Shown here in pieces: positions 1 to 9,147 of a DNA stretch of 64,000 bases. Each line of letters opens with the position of its first letter. Position 1 is the first letter of the stretch. The notes below the pieces were generated by a model. That model was not told the DNA's origin and ran no database searches. It worked only from the letters and a program-made list of their open reading frames with translations. Origin of the DNA: Sphingomonas pokkalii (GTDB taxonomy: Bacteria; Pseudomonadota; Alphaproteobacteria; Sphingomonadales; Sphingomonadaceae); NCBI RefSeq assembly GCF_003096275.1, contig NZ_QENQ01000001.1:791478-855477 (forward strand), read 5' to 3'. A program made the translations under genes and the position numbers.

Positions 1-2
1 TC

Positions 3-362
3 GCACAGGTGATCGCGCGCCATTCGGGGCAGGGCTGCCCCTATGTCTTCGCCGGCGATGCGATCCTCTACCATCTCGCGCATGCCTGTGTGCCGACCGC
101 CTATGCCTTTCCCTCCACGCTCGCCTATGCCGCCGAGCAGGGCGCGACCGGCATCGACGAGGCGGCGGAGGTGCGCCGGATCATGGCGCGCCGGCCGCCG
201 GTGGTGGTGACGATGGATCCGCCGTTATCGGCATGGAACGCCAGCAGCCTCGCGGTGATGCAACCGCTGCTCGCGCGCGAGTATCGCCTGGTGCTGGTGC
301 GGCCGCGCGAGGATAGCCGGCTACTCGTCTATGTACGTCGCCAGGCCGCAGTGGCGCCGTAA
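3..362 (+). CDS. C-terminal fragment of a probable membrane glycosyltransferase
   Basis: The reading frame is open from the first bases of the window and ends at TAA 360-362, so the gene is truncated on the left. About 119 residues are visible and no membrane segment is among them. The segment (CPYVFAGDAILY near its start, PPVVVTMDP in the middle, YRLVLVRP near the end) looks like the soluble tail that follows the multi-pass part of GT39/ArnT-like glycosyltransferases or related sugar-lipid-dependent membrane enzymes. That assignment rests on general resemblance only. The GTG at 9 is an internal codon, not the start. The next gene begins 65 bases downstream. Confidence 0.5.
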   Translation, partial: AQVIARHSGQGCPYVFAGDAILYHLAHACVPTAYAFPSTLAYAAEQGATGIDEAAEVRRIMARRPPVVVTMDPPLSAWNASSLAVMQPLLAREYRLVLVRPREDSRLLVYVRRQAAVAP

Positions 363-427
363 AGGGCTTTACATGCGCGCCGCGCTCGGCTTGGTGGCGG
401 TGCGGGCCCTTTACGGAAGAGCGAGCG

Positions 428-1252
428 ATGAAGCGTATCCTGTTGGTGATCCTGGCGGCCCTGGTGCTGATCGCGGGCGCCGCCGTTGCCTATACCCAGA
501 TCCAGCCGGGCGGTGTTCCGGTCTATCGCGCCACGGTGGTGGCGACGCTGCCGCACGATCGCAGCGCCTTCACCGAAGGCCTCTTCATCGAAAATGGCGC
601 GCTGTATGAAAGCACCGGACGCGTCGGGGAATCGTTCATCCGCAAGCTCGATCTGGCGACCGGCAAGGTGCAGCGCGAGCAGGCGCTGCCTGCGCCCTAT
701 TTCGGGGAAGGCATCGTCGCCTGGGGGGACAAGCTGTACCAGCTTACCTGGCAGGACCAGACCGGGTTCGTCTATGGCCTCGACACGTTCGAGCCGCGGG
801 GCACCTTTTCCTACACCGGCGAAGGCTGGAGCCTGACCCACAATGACAAGGCGATCATCATGAGCGACGGCACGCCGGTGCTGCGCTTCCTGGATCCCAC
901 GTCGATGCAGGTCACCTCGACGCTGCGAGTGACCGCCAATGGCTGCCCGGTGGCCAATCTGAACGAGCTGGAATGGGTGGATGGCACGATCTACGCGAAC
1001 ATCTGGCAGACCAACCTGATCGCGAAGATCGATCCCGGCAGCGGCAAGGTGCTCAGCTTTCTCGACGTCACCGCGCTCGGGCCGCAGGATCGCGGTGCCG
1101 ACGATGTCGCCAACGGTATCGCCTATGACGCCGCCGGCAAGAAGCTGTTCGTTACCGGCAAGCTGTGGCCGCAGCTTTACCAGGTGCGCGAGGGCGATCG
1201 GGTGCGCGACTCGGCGGAAGCCGCCAAGCTCACCAGCTGCGCCCGCCCGTAG
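428..1252 (+). CDS. Glutaminyl-peptide cyclotransferase (glutamine cyclotransferase family)
   Basis: A 274-residue protein of the plant/bacterial-type glutaminyl cyclase family, which converts N-terminal Gln of peptides to pyroglutamate. Residues 1-22 form a signal peptide or membrane anchor (ILLVILAALVLIAGAAVAY), so it should act in the periplasm. The rest is a five-bladed propeller with family signatures: FTEGL near residue 40, STGRVGES, YQLTWQ near 100, LNELEWV and YANIWQT near 180, DDVANGIAYD near 225. The preceding bases GGAAGAGCG supply a ribosome site for ATG 428. It converges with the acyl-CoA ligase gene 18 bases downstream. Family assignment is firm; the substrate is unknown. Confidence 0.88.
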   Translation: MKRILLVILAALVLIAGAAVAYTQIQPGGVPVYRATVVATLPHDRSAFTEGLFIENGALYESTGRVGESFIRKLDLATGKVQREQALPAPYFGEGIVAWGDKLYQLTWQDQTGFVYGLDTFEPRGTFSYTGEGWSLTHNDKAIIMSDGTPVLRFLDPTSMQVTSTLRVTANGCPVANLNELEWVDGTIYANIWQTNLIAKIDPGSGKVLSFLDVTALGPQDRGADDVANGIAYDAAGKKLFVTGKLWPQLYQVREGDRVRDSAEAAKLTSCARP

Positions 1253-1270
1253 CACGGGCGGGGCCGGCGC

Positions 1271-2956
1271 TCAGCGGCCGGCCCGCACCTCTGCCAGCAG
1301 ATCCTTCCGGCTGAGCTTGCCGATCATCGTCTTCGGCAGGCTTTCGCGGATCACGACTTCCTTCACCCGTTCATGCTTGCCGAGCTGGGCGTTGAGCCAT
1401 GCGCACATCTCCGTCGCATCGGCCTGGGCGCCGTCGTTGAGCGCGACATAGGCGTGCGGCAGCTCGCCATGATAGGCATCGGGCAGGCCCAGCACGAGCG
1501 CCTCCTTCACCGCCGGATGGGTATAAAGCACCGCTTCGATCTGGCTGGGGAACACCTTGAACCCGCCGACCGCGATCATGTCCTTCAGCCGGTCGACGAT
1601 CTGGATATAGCCATCCGCATCGATGATGCCGACATCGCCGGTGCGTAGCCAGTGATCGTCGACGAACACGCCGGCATCGGCTTCCGGCCGGTTCCAGTAA
1701 CCGCGCATGATCTGCGGTCCCTGGACGACGATCTCGCCCGGCTCGCCCGGCGGTGCCGGCTTGTGGGGATCTTCCTTGTCGACCAGCCGTACCCGGGTGC
1801 CGGCGATCGGCTGGCCGATCGTGCCGGGCTTGTTGAGCCCGACATATGGGTTGGCAGAGACGACGCCCGAGCTTTCCGACAGGCCATAGCCTTCGATGAT
1901 ATGGGCGCCGGTGATGCGCTCCCAGTTGAGTTTCAGCTGTTCGGGCAGCGGCGCGCCGCCCGAGATGCAGAAGCGCAACGACGAGAAGTCGCCGGTCTTC
2001 ATGCCCGGCGCATCGAGCAGCGCCTGATACATGGTCGGCACGCCGGGCAGCGAGCGGGGCCGCGTACGGCGCAGTTCGGTGAGCACCTGCTGCGCGTTGA
2101 AGCGCGGGAGCATCACGATACGCCCGCCGGTGATGACGGTGCGGTTGAGCACGCAGGTATTGGCGAAGACATGGAAGAACGGCAGCACGCCCAGCACCGA
2201 ATCGTCCGCCTGGCCGCGTTCGGGATCGAGATCGGCCACCTGCCGGGCATTGGCCGAAAGATTCTGGTGGGTGAGCACTGCCCCCTTGGGCGTGCCGGTG
2301 GTGCCGCCGGTATATTGGATCAGCGCGACATCGCGTTCGGGATCGATCGCATGGGATGGGCAGTCGCCCGCATTGTGGATCAGCGCCGAGAAGGCCTGGA
2401 TACGGGGATCCTGCGGCCGCGGCGCGACTTCGCTTCCCCGGAACAACTGGTAAAAGATCGACTTGGTGGTGGGCAGCGCCCCCGCGACGGAGCCGACGAC
2501 CAGTCGCTCCAGGCCACTTTTTTCCAGCACCTTCAATGCGGTGGGCAACAGCGCCGTGGCGGAAAGCGTGAACAGCAGCCGCGTGCCGGAATCCGCCACC
2601 TGCGCCGCCAGTTCCTCGACCGAGTAGAGCGGCGAGAAATTCACCACCGTCGCACCCAATTTCAGGATGCCGTAATAGGCCGCGACATAATGGGGCACAT
2701 TGGGCAGGAACAATCCGATGCGGTCGCCCGGACCATAGCCCAGCGCGCGTAACCCGCAGGCTACGCGGTTCGCGCCATCCTGCACCTCGCCATAGCTGTA
2801 TATCCGACCCATGAAATCGAGCAGCGGGGCGTGCGGATGGGCATTCGCGCTCTCCTCGAAAAGATCGACCATGGACCGCGGCGCGTAGCTGCGATCCCAC
2901 TCTCCTGGATGCCGATAAGCGGTCTTCCAGACCTGTTCGGACTCTATCATTGACAT
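1271..2956 (-). CDS. fadD: Long-chain fatty acid--CoA ligase
   Basis: A 561-residue ANL-superfamily adenylating enzyme. The P-loop-like signature YTGGTTGTPKGA lies about 40 percent in, followed by GYGLSE, the hinge motif YWNRPEA-x-TGDVG and the C-terminal lysine region KTMIGKLSR. These match long-chain acyl-CoA synthetases that activate fatty acids for beta-oxidation or lipid synthesis. The frame stays open upstream to 3016, but ATG 2956 (MSMIESEQVWK) is where similarity to the family would start; ATG 2950 is an alternative. No strong Shine-Dalgarno is seen. It is a monocistronic gene with a small membrane-protein gene 115 bases upstream. Chain-length preference cannot be read from sequence. 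Confidence 0.88.
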   Translation of the reverse strand: MSMIESEQVWKTAYRHPGEWDRSYAPRSMVDLFEESANAHPHAPLLDFMGRIYSYGEVQDGANRVACGLRALGYGPGDRIGLFLPNVPHYVAAYYGILKLGATVVNFSPLYSVEELAAQVADSGTRLLFTLSATALLPTALKVLEKSGLERLVVGSVAGALPTTKSIFYQLFRGSEVAPRPQDPRIQAFSALIHNAGDCPSHAIDPERDVALIQYTGGTTGTPKGAVLTHQNLSANARQVADLDPERGQADDSVLGVLPFFHVFANTCVLNRTVITGGRIVMLPRFNAQQVLTELRRTRPRSLPGVPTMYQALLDAPGMKTGDFSSLRFCISGGAPLPEQLKLNWERITGAHIIEGYGLSESSGVVSANPYVGLNKPGTIGQPIAGTRVRLVDKEDPHKPAPPGEPGEIVVQGPQIMRGYWNRPEADAGVFVDDHWLRTGDVGIIDADGYIQIVDRLKDMIAVGGFKVFPSQIEAVLYTHPAVKEALVLGLPDAYHGELPHAYVALNDGAQADATEMCAWLNAQLGKHERVKEVVIRESLPKTMIGKLSRKDLLAEVRAGR

Positions 2957-3071
2957 CTTTGTAAGCAGGCCGGGAAGGCCATGCAAGCGCGGTTTTCTCC
3001 CTATTTCCCGGGGCACTTACCCCCGCTGGGAATGGCCACCGCAGATCGTCAGGATGCCGTAGCGGCGGGCA

Positions 3072-3278
3072 TCAACGGGCGAGTTCGCGGCTCCACGTCA
3101 CGATCACCGAAACGGCGACGATGCCGACATCGATCGCGGCCTGGACCTGCTGCGGTGCCGTGTCGCCAACCCGATGGGTGAGGATGCGCAGATCGGCATG
3201 GGGCCGTTCGACGCGCAATGCGAAGAATGCGATCGCGCCGATCACTGCAACGCCTGCCCACCAACGATACCGTGCCAT
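3072..3278 (-). CDS. Small single-pass membrane protein, unknown function
   Basis: A 68-residue protein starting MARYRWWAGVAVIG. It has one hydrophobic segment at about residues 5-20 and a second, weaker one near the C terminus (VGIVAVSVIVTW). A ribosome site GGGAGAG lies about seven bases before ATG 3278, and an in-frame GTG at 3284 is the alternative start. It sits between fadD and the GGDEF gene on the same strand, with about 50 bases to the GGDEF stop. No family was recognised. Base composition and spacing suggest a real gene, but it is short and unsupported by any motif. Confidence 0.5.
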   Translation of the reverse strand: MARYRWWAGVAVIGAIAFFALRVERPHADLRILTHRVGDTAPQQVQAAIDVGIVAVSVIVTWSRELAR

Positions 3279-3330
3279 ATCCACTCTCCCTTGCCGCGCA
3301 TCGTACGCGGTTCCGGGAATGCCAGCAAGT

Positions 3331-5016
3331 TCACGCGATGCCGTAATCCATGGTGCGGGTGCGGTCGCGGCCGGCAGCCTTGGCTTCGAACAAGGCCCGA
3401 TCGGCGGTTCGATACAGCGACTTCCAGTCGAGATCGTTGGCCAGCGGACCGGCGCAGATGCCGATGCTGGCCGTCACCCGGACGTCGAACGGCATCCGCA
3501 CGGTGCGCAACCGCGACAGCAATTGTTCGGGATCGATCGAACATTCGGCGCTGACCAGAAGGGCGAACTCTTCACCCCCCATGCGCGCGATGAGGACGCT
3601 GGCCGGCAAGGCGGTGCGGAGCGCGCGGGCGAACAGCCGCAGCACCTCGTCCCCGCCATCATGCCCCAGCGTTTCGTTGACGCGCTTGAAATGATCGATG
3701 TCGATCAGCAGCAGCTGTTGCCGGCCGGTCCGGCCGATCGCTTGCTGGAGGAAGGCGCGCCGATTCAGCAGGCCGGTGAGCGGATCTATATCGGCGAGGC
3801 GGCGGGCCACCACCTCGCGGGTGATCGCCGCATCCCGCTCGTCGCGCAGGAACTTGATGCGATAGGCGACCGCCAGCGACGACAGGAGCGCTTCCGCGCC
3901 CATCGACAGGATCGTCGAATTGTCGATCCAGAAGTTCCAGGGGAGGATGCGCAGGGCCGCCAGCACGCGGGTGCCCGCCAGCAGGATCGGCGCGGTCCAC
4001 GATAAGGCGAACAGCCAGAGGAAGTTGGAACGCTGACGCCACGCTCCCCAAAGGGTCGGGACCACGATCGCCAGCAGCCCGGCGCAGGCCAGCGAATGGA
4101 GCATGTCGGCCAGGCGCAGGTTCAGCGCGCCGAATGCGGCGACGCTGAAGCCGCCCAAGGGCACCGCGGCTGCCACGATCCCGGTAGCCCTATCCAGCCA
4201 GCGCGGCATCGGCTGGTCTTCGAAGAAGCTGCGGGTGAACAGCGCGGCAGCGCCGCCGGCAAGGCCGATGAACAGATAGTTCAAGCGCAGCCGATCGTTG
4301 TTCGCGATCGCCGGTACCATCCAGGCAAAGGCCCCCGACGAGGTGATGGTGTAGGCCAGCATTGCCGAGAGCAGCATGCAATAGTGCAGCTGAAACCGGT
4401 GGCCCATCGCGCACCACAGCGCGAAATTATAGACGATCAGTGCCAGCGAGATACCGGCCAGGAATGCGAAAAGCGCGGCCATCGCAAGGTTGGCTGACGC
4501 CGAATCGGCCTGCGTTGCCAATCGCGGATCCATCACGATGCCGCGGATGTTCGCGGCGTTCTCGACGTGGAACAGCACGCGGCGAACTGCCGGTTCGCGG
4601 ACAGGCAGGGGCAGCTGAGCAAAGGCACCGAGCTGGATTAGCGGGGTGATGCCGGTGGCCGGGCTCGACCAGCTTTTCATCACGCCATCGGCATATTCGA
4701 TATGGATCGTCAGGCGATCCTGCCAGACGCTGGCGAAGCGCAGAACCAGCGGAGCGGTGAAGGTGGATCGGCGATCGATCGGCGCGGTGAGCACCCAATA
4801 GTGCCCGGCACCGAAGCGGTGCTGCGGCGTGGTGCAATCAAAGGCTTCGGGATGGTGCAGCATCGCTGCCACACTTTGCCCCGTGTCGCGGGCGACGCAG
4901 ACCGCAAGTGGTTGACCCGCAACGCCCGCTTGGGCAAGGGCGGGGCGTGGCACGATACCAAGAAGCATCGCGCCAAGCGCGATCGACAGCAGCCGTAGGA
5001 GACAGGCGGGTGGCAT
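3331..5016 (-). CDS. Diguanylate cyclase with 7TMR-DISM sensor and GGDEF output
   Basis: A 561-residue membrane sensor that should make cyclic di-GMP. A signal peptide (residues 1-29, ending RPALAQ) is followed by a periplasmic DISMED2-like sandwich, seven transmembrane helices (about residues 180-385) and a GGDEF domain. The active site reads GGEEF, preceded by DIDPLTGLLNRR and DIDHFKRVNE, so catalysis is expected. The five residues before GGEEF are preceded by PASV instead of RxxD, so the allosteric inhibitory site is missing. ATG 5016 has an AGGAAGGG ribosome site; an upstream extension to 5085 is unlikely. It is divergent from the DUF418 gene. The ligand is unknown. Confidence 0.88.
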   Translation of the reverse strand: MPPACLLRLLSIALGAMLLGIVPRPALAQAGVAGQPLAVCVARDTGQSVAAMLHHPEAFDCTTPQHRFGAGHYWVLTAPIDRRSTFTAPLVLRFASVWQDRLTIHIEYADGVMKSWSSPATGITPLIQLGAFAQLPLPVREPAVRRVLFHVENAANIRGIVMDPRLATQADSASANLAMAALFAFLAGISLALIVYNFALWCAMGHRFQLHYCMLLSAMLAYTITSSGAFAWMVPAIANNDRLRLNYLFIGLAGGAAALFTRSFFEDQPMPRWLDRATGIVAAAVPLGGFSVAAFGALNLRLADMLHSLACAGLLAIVVPTLWGAWRQRSNFLWLFALSWTAPILLAGTRVLAALRILPWNFWIDNSTILSMGAEALLSSLAVAYRIKFLRDERDAAITREVVARRLADIDPLTGLLNRRAFLQQAIGRTGRQQLLLIDIDHFKRVNETLGHDGGDEVLRLFARALRTALPASVLIARMGGEEFALLVSAECSIDPEQLLSRLRTVRMPFDVRVTASIGICAGPLANDLDWKSLYRTADRALFEAKAAGRDRTRTMDYGIA

Positions 5017-5147
5017 CACCCTTCCTGATACGCCCGTTCGACGAACAAGGCGTAAAGCCGCCGGCTGTGCTGGCCCGCTCCTCACGCCGGTGTCCCGATC
5101 GAGAGAGGCAGCGCACGAGTTCCTCGAGAGTCTGATTGCGACACGGA

Positions 5148-6335
5148 ATGAATCAACCCCGCGCTTCCTTGGATCGCCTCGATGTCGTCGACATTTTGCG
5201 GGGCTTCGCGCTCATGGCGTTGTTCCTAGTCCACATCATCGAAAGCTACGAGCTTTTCTGGGCGACGGAAAAGCCAGGCATCATCTCCGAAACCGTCTTC
5301 GCGCTGTTCATGGGCAAGAGCTTTTCGCTGCTGGCGCTGTGTTTCGGTTTCAGCTTCTTCATCCTGATGGACCGCGCCGCGGCGCGGGGCGTGGATTTCA
5401 GCGCACGCTTCGCCTGGCGCCTGCTGATCCTGTTCGGAATCGGATTCCTGCATTCGCTTATCTACCGGGGCGATATTATCCAGACGCTGGCCGCGCTCGG
5501 CTTCGTGCTGTTGCTGGTGAATCGGGTGCGCAGCAACCGGCTGCTGCTGGCTGCGGCGTGCTTCTGTTTTGCGGGACCCTCGCTGATTGTGCAACTGGTT
5601 GCTGCGGCAAGCGGCGCCGCCTGGGCGAATGGGGTGGCATTGTCGTCGGTCGATCCGGGAATGCCGATCTATCTTTCCGGCGACCTGTGGCAGGTGCTCC
5701 GCGTCAACCTCTGGCAGGGGCAGCAGTCCAAATACTGGTTCTTCGTGGAATATGGCCGCCTCGTGCAGATACTGGGCCTGTATCTGCTCGGCCTGGTGCT
5801 GGGCCGGACCCGCTTTTTCGAAGACCTGGCGAGAAGCCGCGGATGGCGGCGCGTTGCCCTTCCCCTCGCGGCCGGAGGTGCGGTGCTGATGTTCCTGCTG
5901 CGCGAGCCGTTGCGCCTTGCCTTCGCGACGCTGGGCTATGGCGCGGCGGCGGAGCGCGCCTGCTGGGCCCTGATCAACATGTGGCTCGATCTGGCCGGAA
6001 CCGCCTTCTGGGCGCTGCTGGTGATCGCGCTGTATGACGGCAGGGCGCGGTGGCTGGTGCAGCCGCTGGCGGCGCCGGGGCGGCTGACGCTGACCTTCTA
6101 CATCCTGCAATCGGCGGTCTTTGTGCCGCTGTTCTACGGCTATGGCCTGGGACTGTACGATGATTGGAACGCGGCGACGCGGCTAAGCGTCGGACTGGCC
6201 GCCGCGGCGTTGCAGATCGGGGCGGCGCATTGGTGGCTGGCCCGTTTCCGCTATGGCCCGATCGAATGGGTGTGGCGCGTACTGACCTATCGGAGCCTGG
6301 ACATCCCGTTCCGCCGGAACGCGCCAAGCGCCTGA
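5148..6335 (+). CDS. DUF418 (YeiB-like) multi-pass membrane protein
   Basis: A 395-residue integral membrane protein. It opens with the family signature RLDVVDILRGFALMALFLVH, has about ten hydrophobic helices, and ends with the conserved DUF418 block: LTFYILQSAVF, GPIEWVWR and a basic tail. The family's function is unsettled; it is related to acyltransferase-3-like membrane proteins. ATG 5148 is preferred, and an in-frame TTG lies at 5136. It is divergent from the GGDEF gene with about 130 bases between them and converges with clpA, from which it is separated by a terminator hairpin. Confidence 0.85.
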   Translation: MNQPRASLDRLDVVDILRGFALMALFLVHIIESYELFWATEKPGIISETVFALFMGKSFSLLALCFGFSFFILMDRAAARGVDFSARFAWRLLILFGIGFLHSLIYRGDIIQTLAALGFVLLLVNRVRSNRLLLAAACFCFAGPSLIVQLVAAASGAAWANGVALSSVDPGMPIYLSGDLWQVLRVNLWQGQQSKYWFFVEYGRLVQILGLYLLGLVLGRTRFFEDLARSRGWRRVALPLAAGGAVLMFLLREPLRLAFATLGYGAAAERACWALINMWLDLAGTAFWALLVIALYDGRARWLVQPLAAPGRLTLTFYILQSAVFVPLFYGYGLGLYDDWNAATRLSVGLAAAALQIGAAHWWLARFRYGPIEWVWRVLTYRSLDIPFRRNAPSA

Positions 6336-6354
6336 TCCTTGTATGACGCGCACG

Positions 6355-6384
6355 AAAAAGCCCGGGGAAGCGGCGCCCCGGGCT
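6355..6384 (-). terminator. Rho-independent terminator of clpA
   Basis: A perfect 9-bp stem pairs AGCCCGGGG (6359-6367) with CCCCGGGCT (6376-6384) across an 8-base loop. Read on the minus strand it is followed by a run of five T. It lies 28 bases past the clpA stop. Confidence 0.85.
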
Positions 6385-6411
6385 CGATCGTCGTGAAAGT
6401 GGCGTCTGGCC

Positions 6412-8733
6412 TCAGGCCCCTGCGGGTTCGGCCTTCTTGCCTTTCTTCGGCTTCTTCGGTGCGGCCGGCGTGATTTCGAACGCCAGCGCATTGTCCTTCA
6501 GCTTCACATTGACCTCGCCGCCATGGACGAGCTTGCCGAACAGCAGCTCCTCGGCGAGCGGCTGCTTGATCTTTTCCTGCATCAGGCGGCCCATCGGGCG
6601 GGCGCCGTACAGCTTGTCATAGCCGCGCTTGGTGAGCCACGCCTTGGCTTCCTCGTCCAGATGGATGTGGACGCCGCGGTCGGTGAGCTGGAGTTCGAGC
6701 TGGAGCACGAACTTGTCGACGACGCGGGCGACGACTTCCGGCGGCAGATAGCCGAACGGCACGATCGCATCGAGGCGGTTGCGGAATTCGGGGGTGAACA
6801 GGTTCTTCACCGCCTCTTCCTGCACGTCCTCGCGGCTCAGCTCGCCGAAGCCCACGCTTTCCTTCGCCATGTCCGACGCACCGGCATTGGTGGTCAGGAT
6901 GAGGATGGTGTTGCGGAAGTCGACGGTCTTGCCGTGGTGGTCGGTCAGCTTGCCGTTGTCCATCACCTGCAGCAGGATGTTGAACAGGTCCGGATGCGCC
7001 TTCTCGATCTCGTCGAGCAGCAGCACCGAATGCGGGTTCTGGTCGACCGCGTCGGTCAGCAGGCCGCCCTGGTCATAGCCGACATAGCCCGGAGGCGCAC
7101 CGATCAGCCGGCTGACCGAGTGGCGTTCCATGTACTCGGACATGTCGAAGCGCTGGAGCGGGATGCCGAGCAGGTTGGCCAGCTGCTTCGCCACCTCGGT
7201 CTTGCCGACGCCGGTGGGACCCGAGAACAGATAGTTGCCGATCGGCTTGTCCGGATCGCGCAGGCCCGCACGGCTGAGCTTGATCGCGGAGCTGAGCACC
7301 TCGATCGCCTTGTCCTGGCCGAACACGACGCGCTTCAGATCCTGCTCGATATTGGCGAGTACCTTGGTGTCGTCCGACGAGACGGTCTTCGGTGGGATGC
7401 GCGCCATGGTCGCGATGACCTGCTCGATCTCCTTGGGGGTGATGACCTTCTTGCGCTTGGACGGCGCCACCAGCATCTGCATCGCGCCGACTTCGTCGAT
7501 CACGTCGATCGCCTTGTCCGGCAGCTTGCGGTCGTTGATGTAGCGCGCCGACAGCTCCACCGCCGACTTGATCGCGTCCGGCGTGTACTTCACCGAATGG
7601 TGCTGCTCGAACGCCGAGCGCAGGCCCGCCAGGATCTTCACCGTATCCTCGACCGACGGCTCGTTGACGTCGATCTTCTGGAAGCGGCGGAGCAGCGCGC
7701 GGTCCTTCTCGAAGTGGTTGCGGAATTCCTTGTAGGTGGTCGAGCCGATGCAGCGGATCGAGCCGCCCGACAGCGCGGGCTTGAGCAGGTTCGACGCATC
7801 CATCGCGCCGCCGCTGGTCGCGCCCGCGCCGATCACGGTGTGGATCTCGTCGATGAAGAGCACCGCGTGCGGCAGCTTCTCCAGCTCCGAGACGACCTGC
7901 TTGAGGCGTTCCTCGAAGTCGCCGCGATAGCGGGTGCCGGCAAGCAGCGCGCCCATGTCGAGCGAGTAGATCACCGCGTCCTTCAGCACCTCGGGAACCT
8001 CGCCTTCGACGATCTTCCGCGCCAGGCCCTCGGCGATGGCGGTCTTGCCGACGCCGGGATCGCCCACATAGAGCGGGTTGTTCTTGCTGCGCCGGCAGAG
8101 GATCTGGACGGTGCGGTCAACCTCGGACGCGCGGCCGATCAGCGGATCGACCTTGCCGATCTTCGCCTTCTCGTTGAGGTCGACGGTGAACTGCTTGAGC
8201 GCGCTCTCACCCTTGCCCGTCTTCGCCTCCTGCTTGTTCGACTTGTCTTCCTCGGCAGCGCCCTTGGGGGTGCTGGTCTCGGCCGGCGTGGCACCGCCCT
8301 TGCCGACGCCGTGGCTGATATAGCTGACGGCATCGAGCCGGCTCATGTCCTGCTGCTGCAGGAAATAGACCGCATAGCTCTCGCGCTCGCTGAACAGCGC
8401 GACCAGCACGTTGGCGCCGGTCACTTCGTCGCGGCCCGAGGACTGGACGTGCAGGATCGCGCGCTGGACGACGCGCTGGAACCCGCTGGTGGGGGAGGGA
8501 TCGGTGGCGTTGTCCACCTTCAGTGCTTCCAGCTCGGTATCGAGATAATGCGCCACGGTGGTCTTCAGCTCGCCCAGGTCCACCCCGCACGCGCTCATCA
8601 CCTTGGAGGCATGTTCGTCGTCGATCAACGCGAGCAGCAGATGCTCGAGCGTCGCATATTCGTGGCGGCGGGCAGAGGCTGCCTCGAGCGCCTTGTGGAG
8701 GGTGGCTTCAAGAGCGGAGGCGAAACTAGGCAT
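6412..8733 (-). CDS. clpA: ATP-dependent Clp protease ATP-binding subunit ClpA
   Basis: A 773-residue Hsp100 unfoldase that feeds substrates to ClpP. The N-terminal Clp_N repeat domain covers about residues 1-145 (MPSFASALEATLHKAL). Two AAA modules carry Walker A motifs GDPGVGKT and GPTGVGKT, Walker B FIDEIH and LLDEIEKAH, and the ClpA-specific spacing without the ClpB coiled coil. SVGFGELSRED is a candidate ClpP-docking loop. A Lys-rich tail (KKPKKGKK) closes the protein. ATG 8733 is chosen because the family starts there; GGAG lies about 11 bases upstream. No clpS adaptor gene is adjacent. It is a single gene with its own terminator. Confidence 0.95.
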   Translation of the reverse strand: MPSFASALEATLHKALEAASARRHEYATLEHLLLALIDDEHASKVMSACGVDLGELKTTVAHYLDTELEALKVDNATDPSPTSGFQRVVQRAILHVQSSGRDEVTGANVLVALFSERESYAVYFLQQQDMSRLDAVSYISHGVGKGGATPAETSTPKGAAEEDKSNKQEAKTGKGESALKQFTVDLNEKAKIGKVDPLIGRASEVDRTVQILCRRSKNNPLYVGDPGVGKTAIAEGLARKIVEGEVPEVLKDAVIYSLDMGALLAGTRYRGDFEERLKQVVSELEKLPHAVLFIDEIHTVIGAGATSGGAMDASNLLKPALSGGSIRCIGSTTYKEFRNHFEKDRALLRRFQKIDVNEPSVEDTVKILAGLRSAFEQHHSVKYTPDAIKSAVELSARYINDRKLPDKAIDVIDEVGAMQMLVAPSKRKKVITPKEIEQVIATMARIPPKTVSSDDTKVLANIEQDLKRVVFGQDKAIEVLSSAIKLSRAGLRDPDKPIGNYLFSGPTGVGKTEVAKQLANLLGIPLQRFDMSEYMERHSVSRLIGAPPGYVGYDQGGLLTDAVDQNPHSVLLLDEIEKAHPDLFNILLQVMDNGKLTDHHGKTVDFRNTILILTTNAGASDMAKESVGFGELSREDVQEEAVKNLFTPEFRNRLDAIVPFGYLPPEVVARVVDKFVLQLELQLTDRGVHIHLDEEAKAWLTKRGYDKLYGARPMGRLMQEKIKQPLAEELLFGKLVHGGEVNVKLKDNALAFEITPAAPKKPKKGKKAEPAGA

Positions 8734-8871
8734 TTGGATACAACTCCAGTCGGGCCGAAAGGGTGCTAAGCCCGTTGTCCCTAATGTCGGGAGGGCAGGG
8801 CTTTGCATCAAGCGCTGCGGCCCCACACCGGCAGATCGTGGCGTATCGCCCGAGTTCCGGTGCCGTGACGC

Positions 8872-9069
8872 TCATCTCTTAAATAGAGCGTCTGCGCTTG
8901 CGCGGTGGTGAACGGCCTGTTGAATCTTTCCGCGGCATCGGGCGATCTCGCCTTCCAGAACACGGATTCGCGCTTCCAGTTCAGCCACCGAGAAGGGATC
9001 GAGATCCTGCCTGGTCAGCTGCACCGCAAGGTCGTCGGAACGACGCGGCAGATTTTCGTCGGCGTCCAT
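8872..9069 (-). CDS. DUF1192 family small protein
   Basis: A 65-residue protein carrying the DUF1192 core LDPFSVAELEARIRVLEGEI at about residues 25-45, which is predicted to be an alpha-helical coiled coil. The family is small, cytoplasmic, nearly restricted to Alphaproteobacteria and of unknown role. ATG 9069 (MDADENLPRR) is the family start; the frame remains open to 9105. It is divergent from the quinone oxidoreductase gene, the two starts lying about 80 bases apart. Confidence 0.85.
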   Translation of the reverse strand: MDADENLPRRSDDLAVQLTRQDLDPFSVAELEARIRVLEGEIARCRGKIQQAVHHRASADALFKR

Positions 9070-9147
9070 GTGACGAAACGTTGACCCGGTGCGGTGCGAT
9101 GTCAATAAGGCGCCGGATTTCTCCTTAGGTTAAAAAGAAGCTAACCG

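Noticed and set aside
6523..8769. A 748-codon open frame on the plus strand across clpA
   Set aside because: It is the shadow of clpA in GC-rich DNA; no family motif, biased toward R/A/L/D. The same holds for many long antisense frames, for example 32054-34663, 35527-38076 and 38483-40375.
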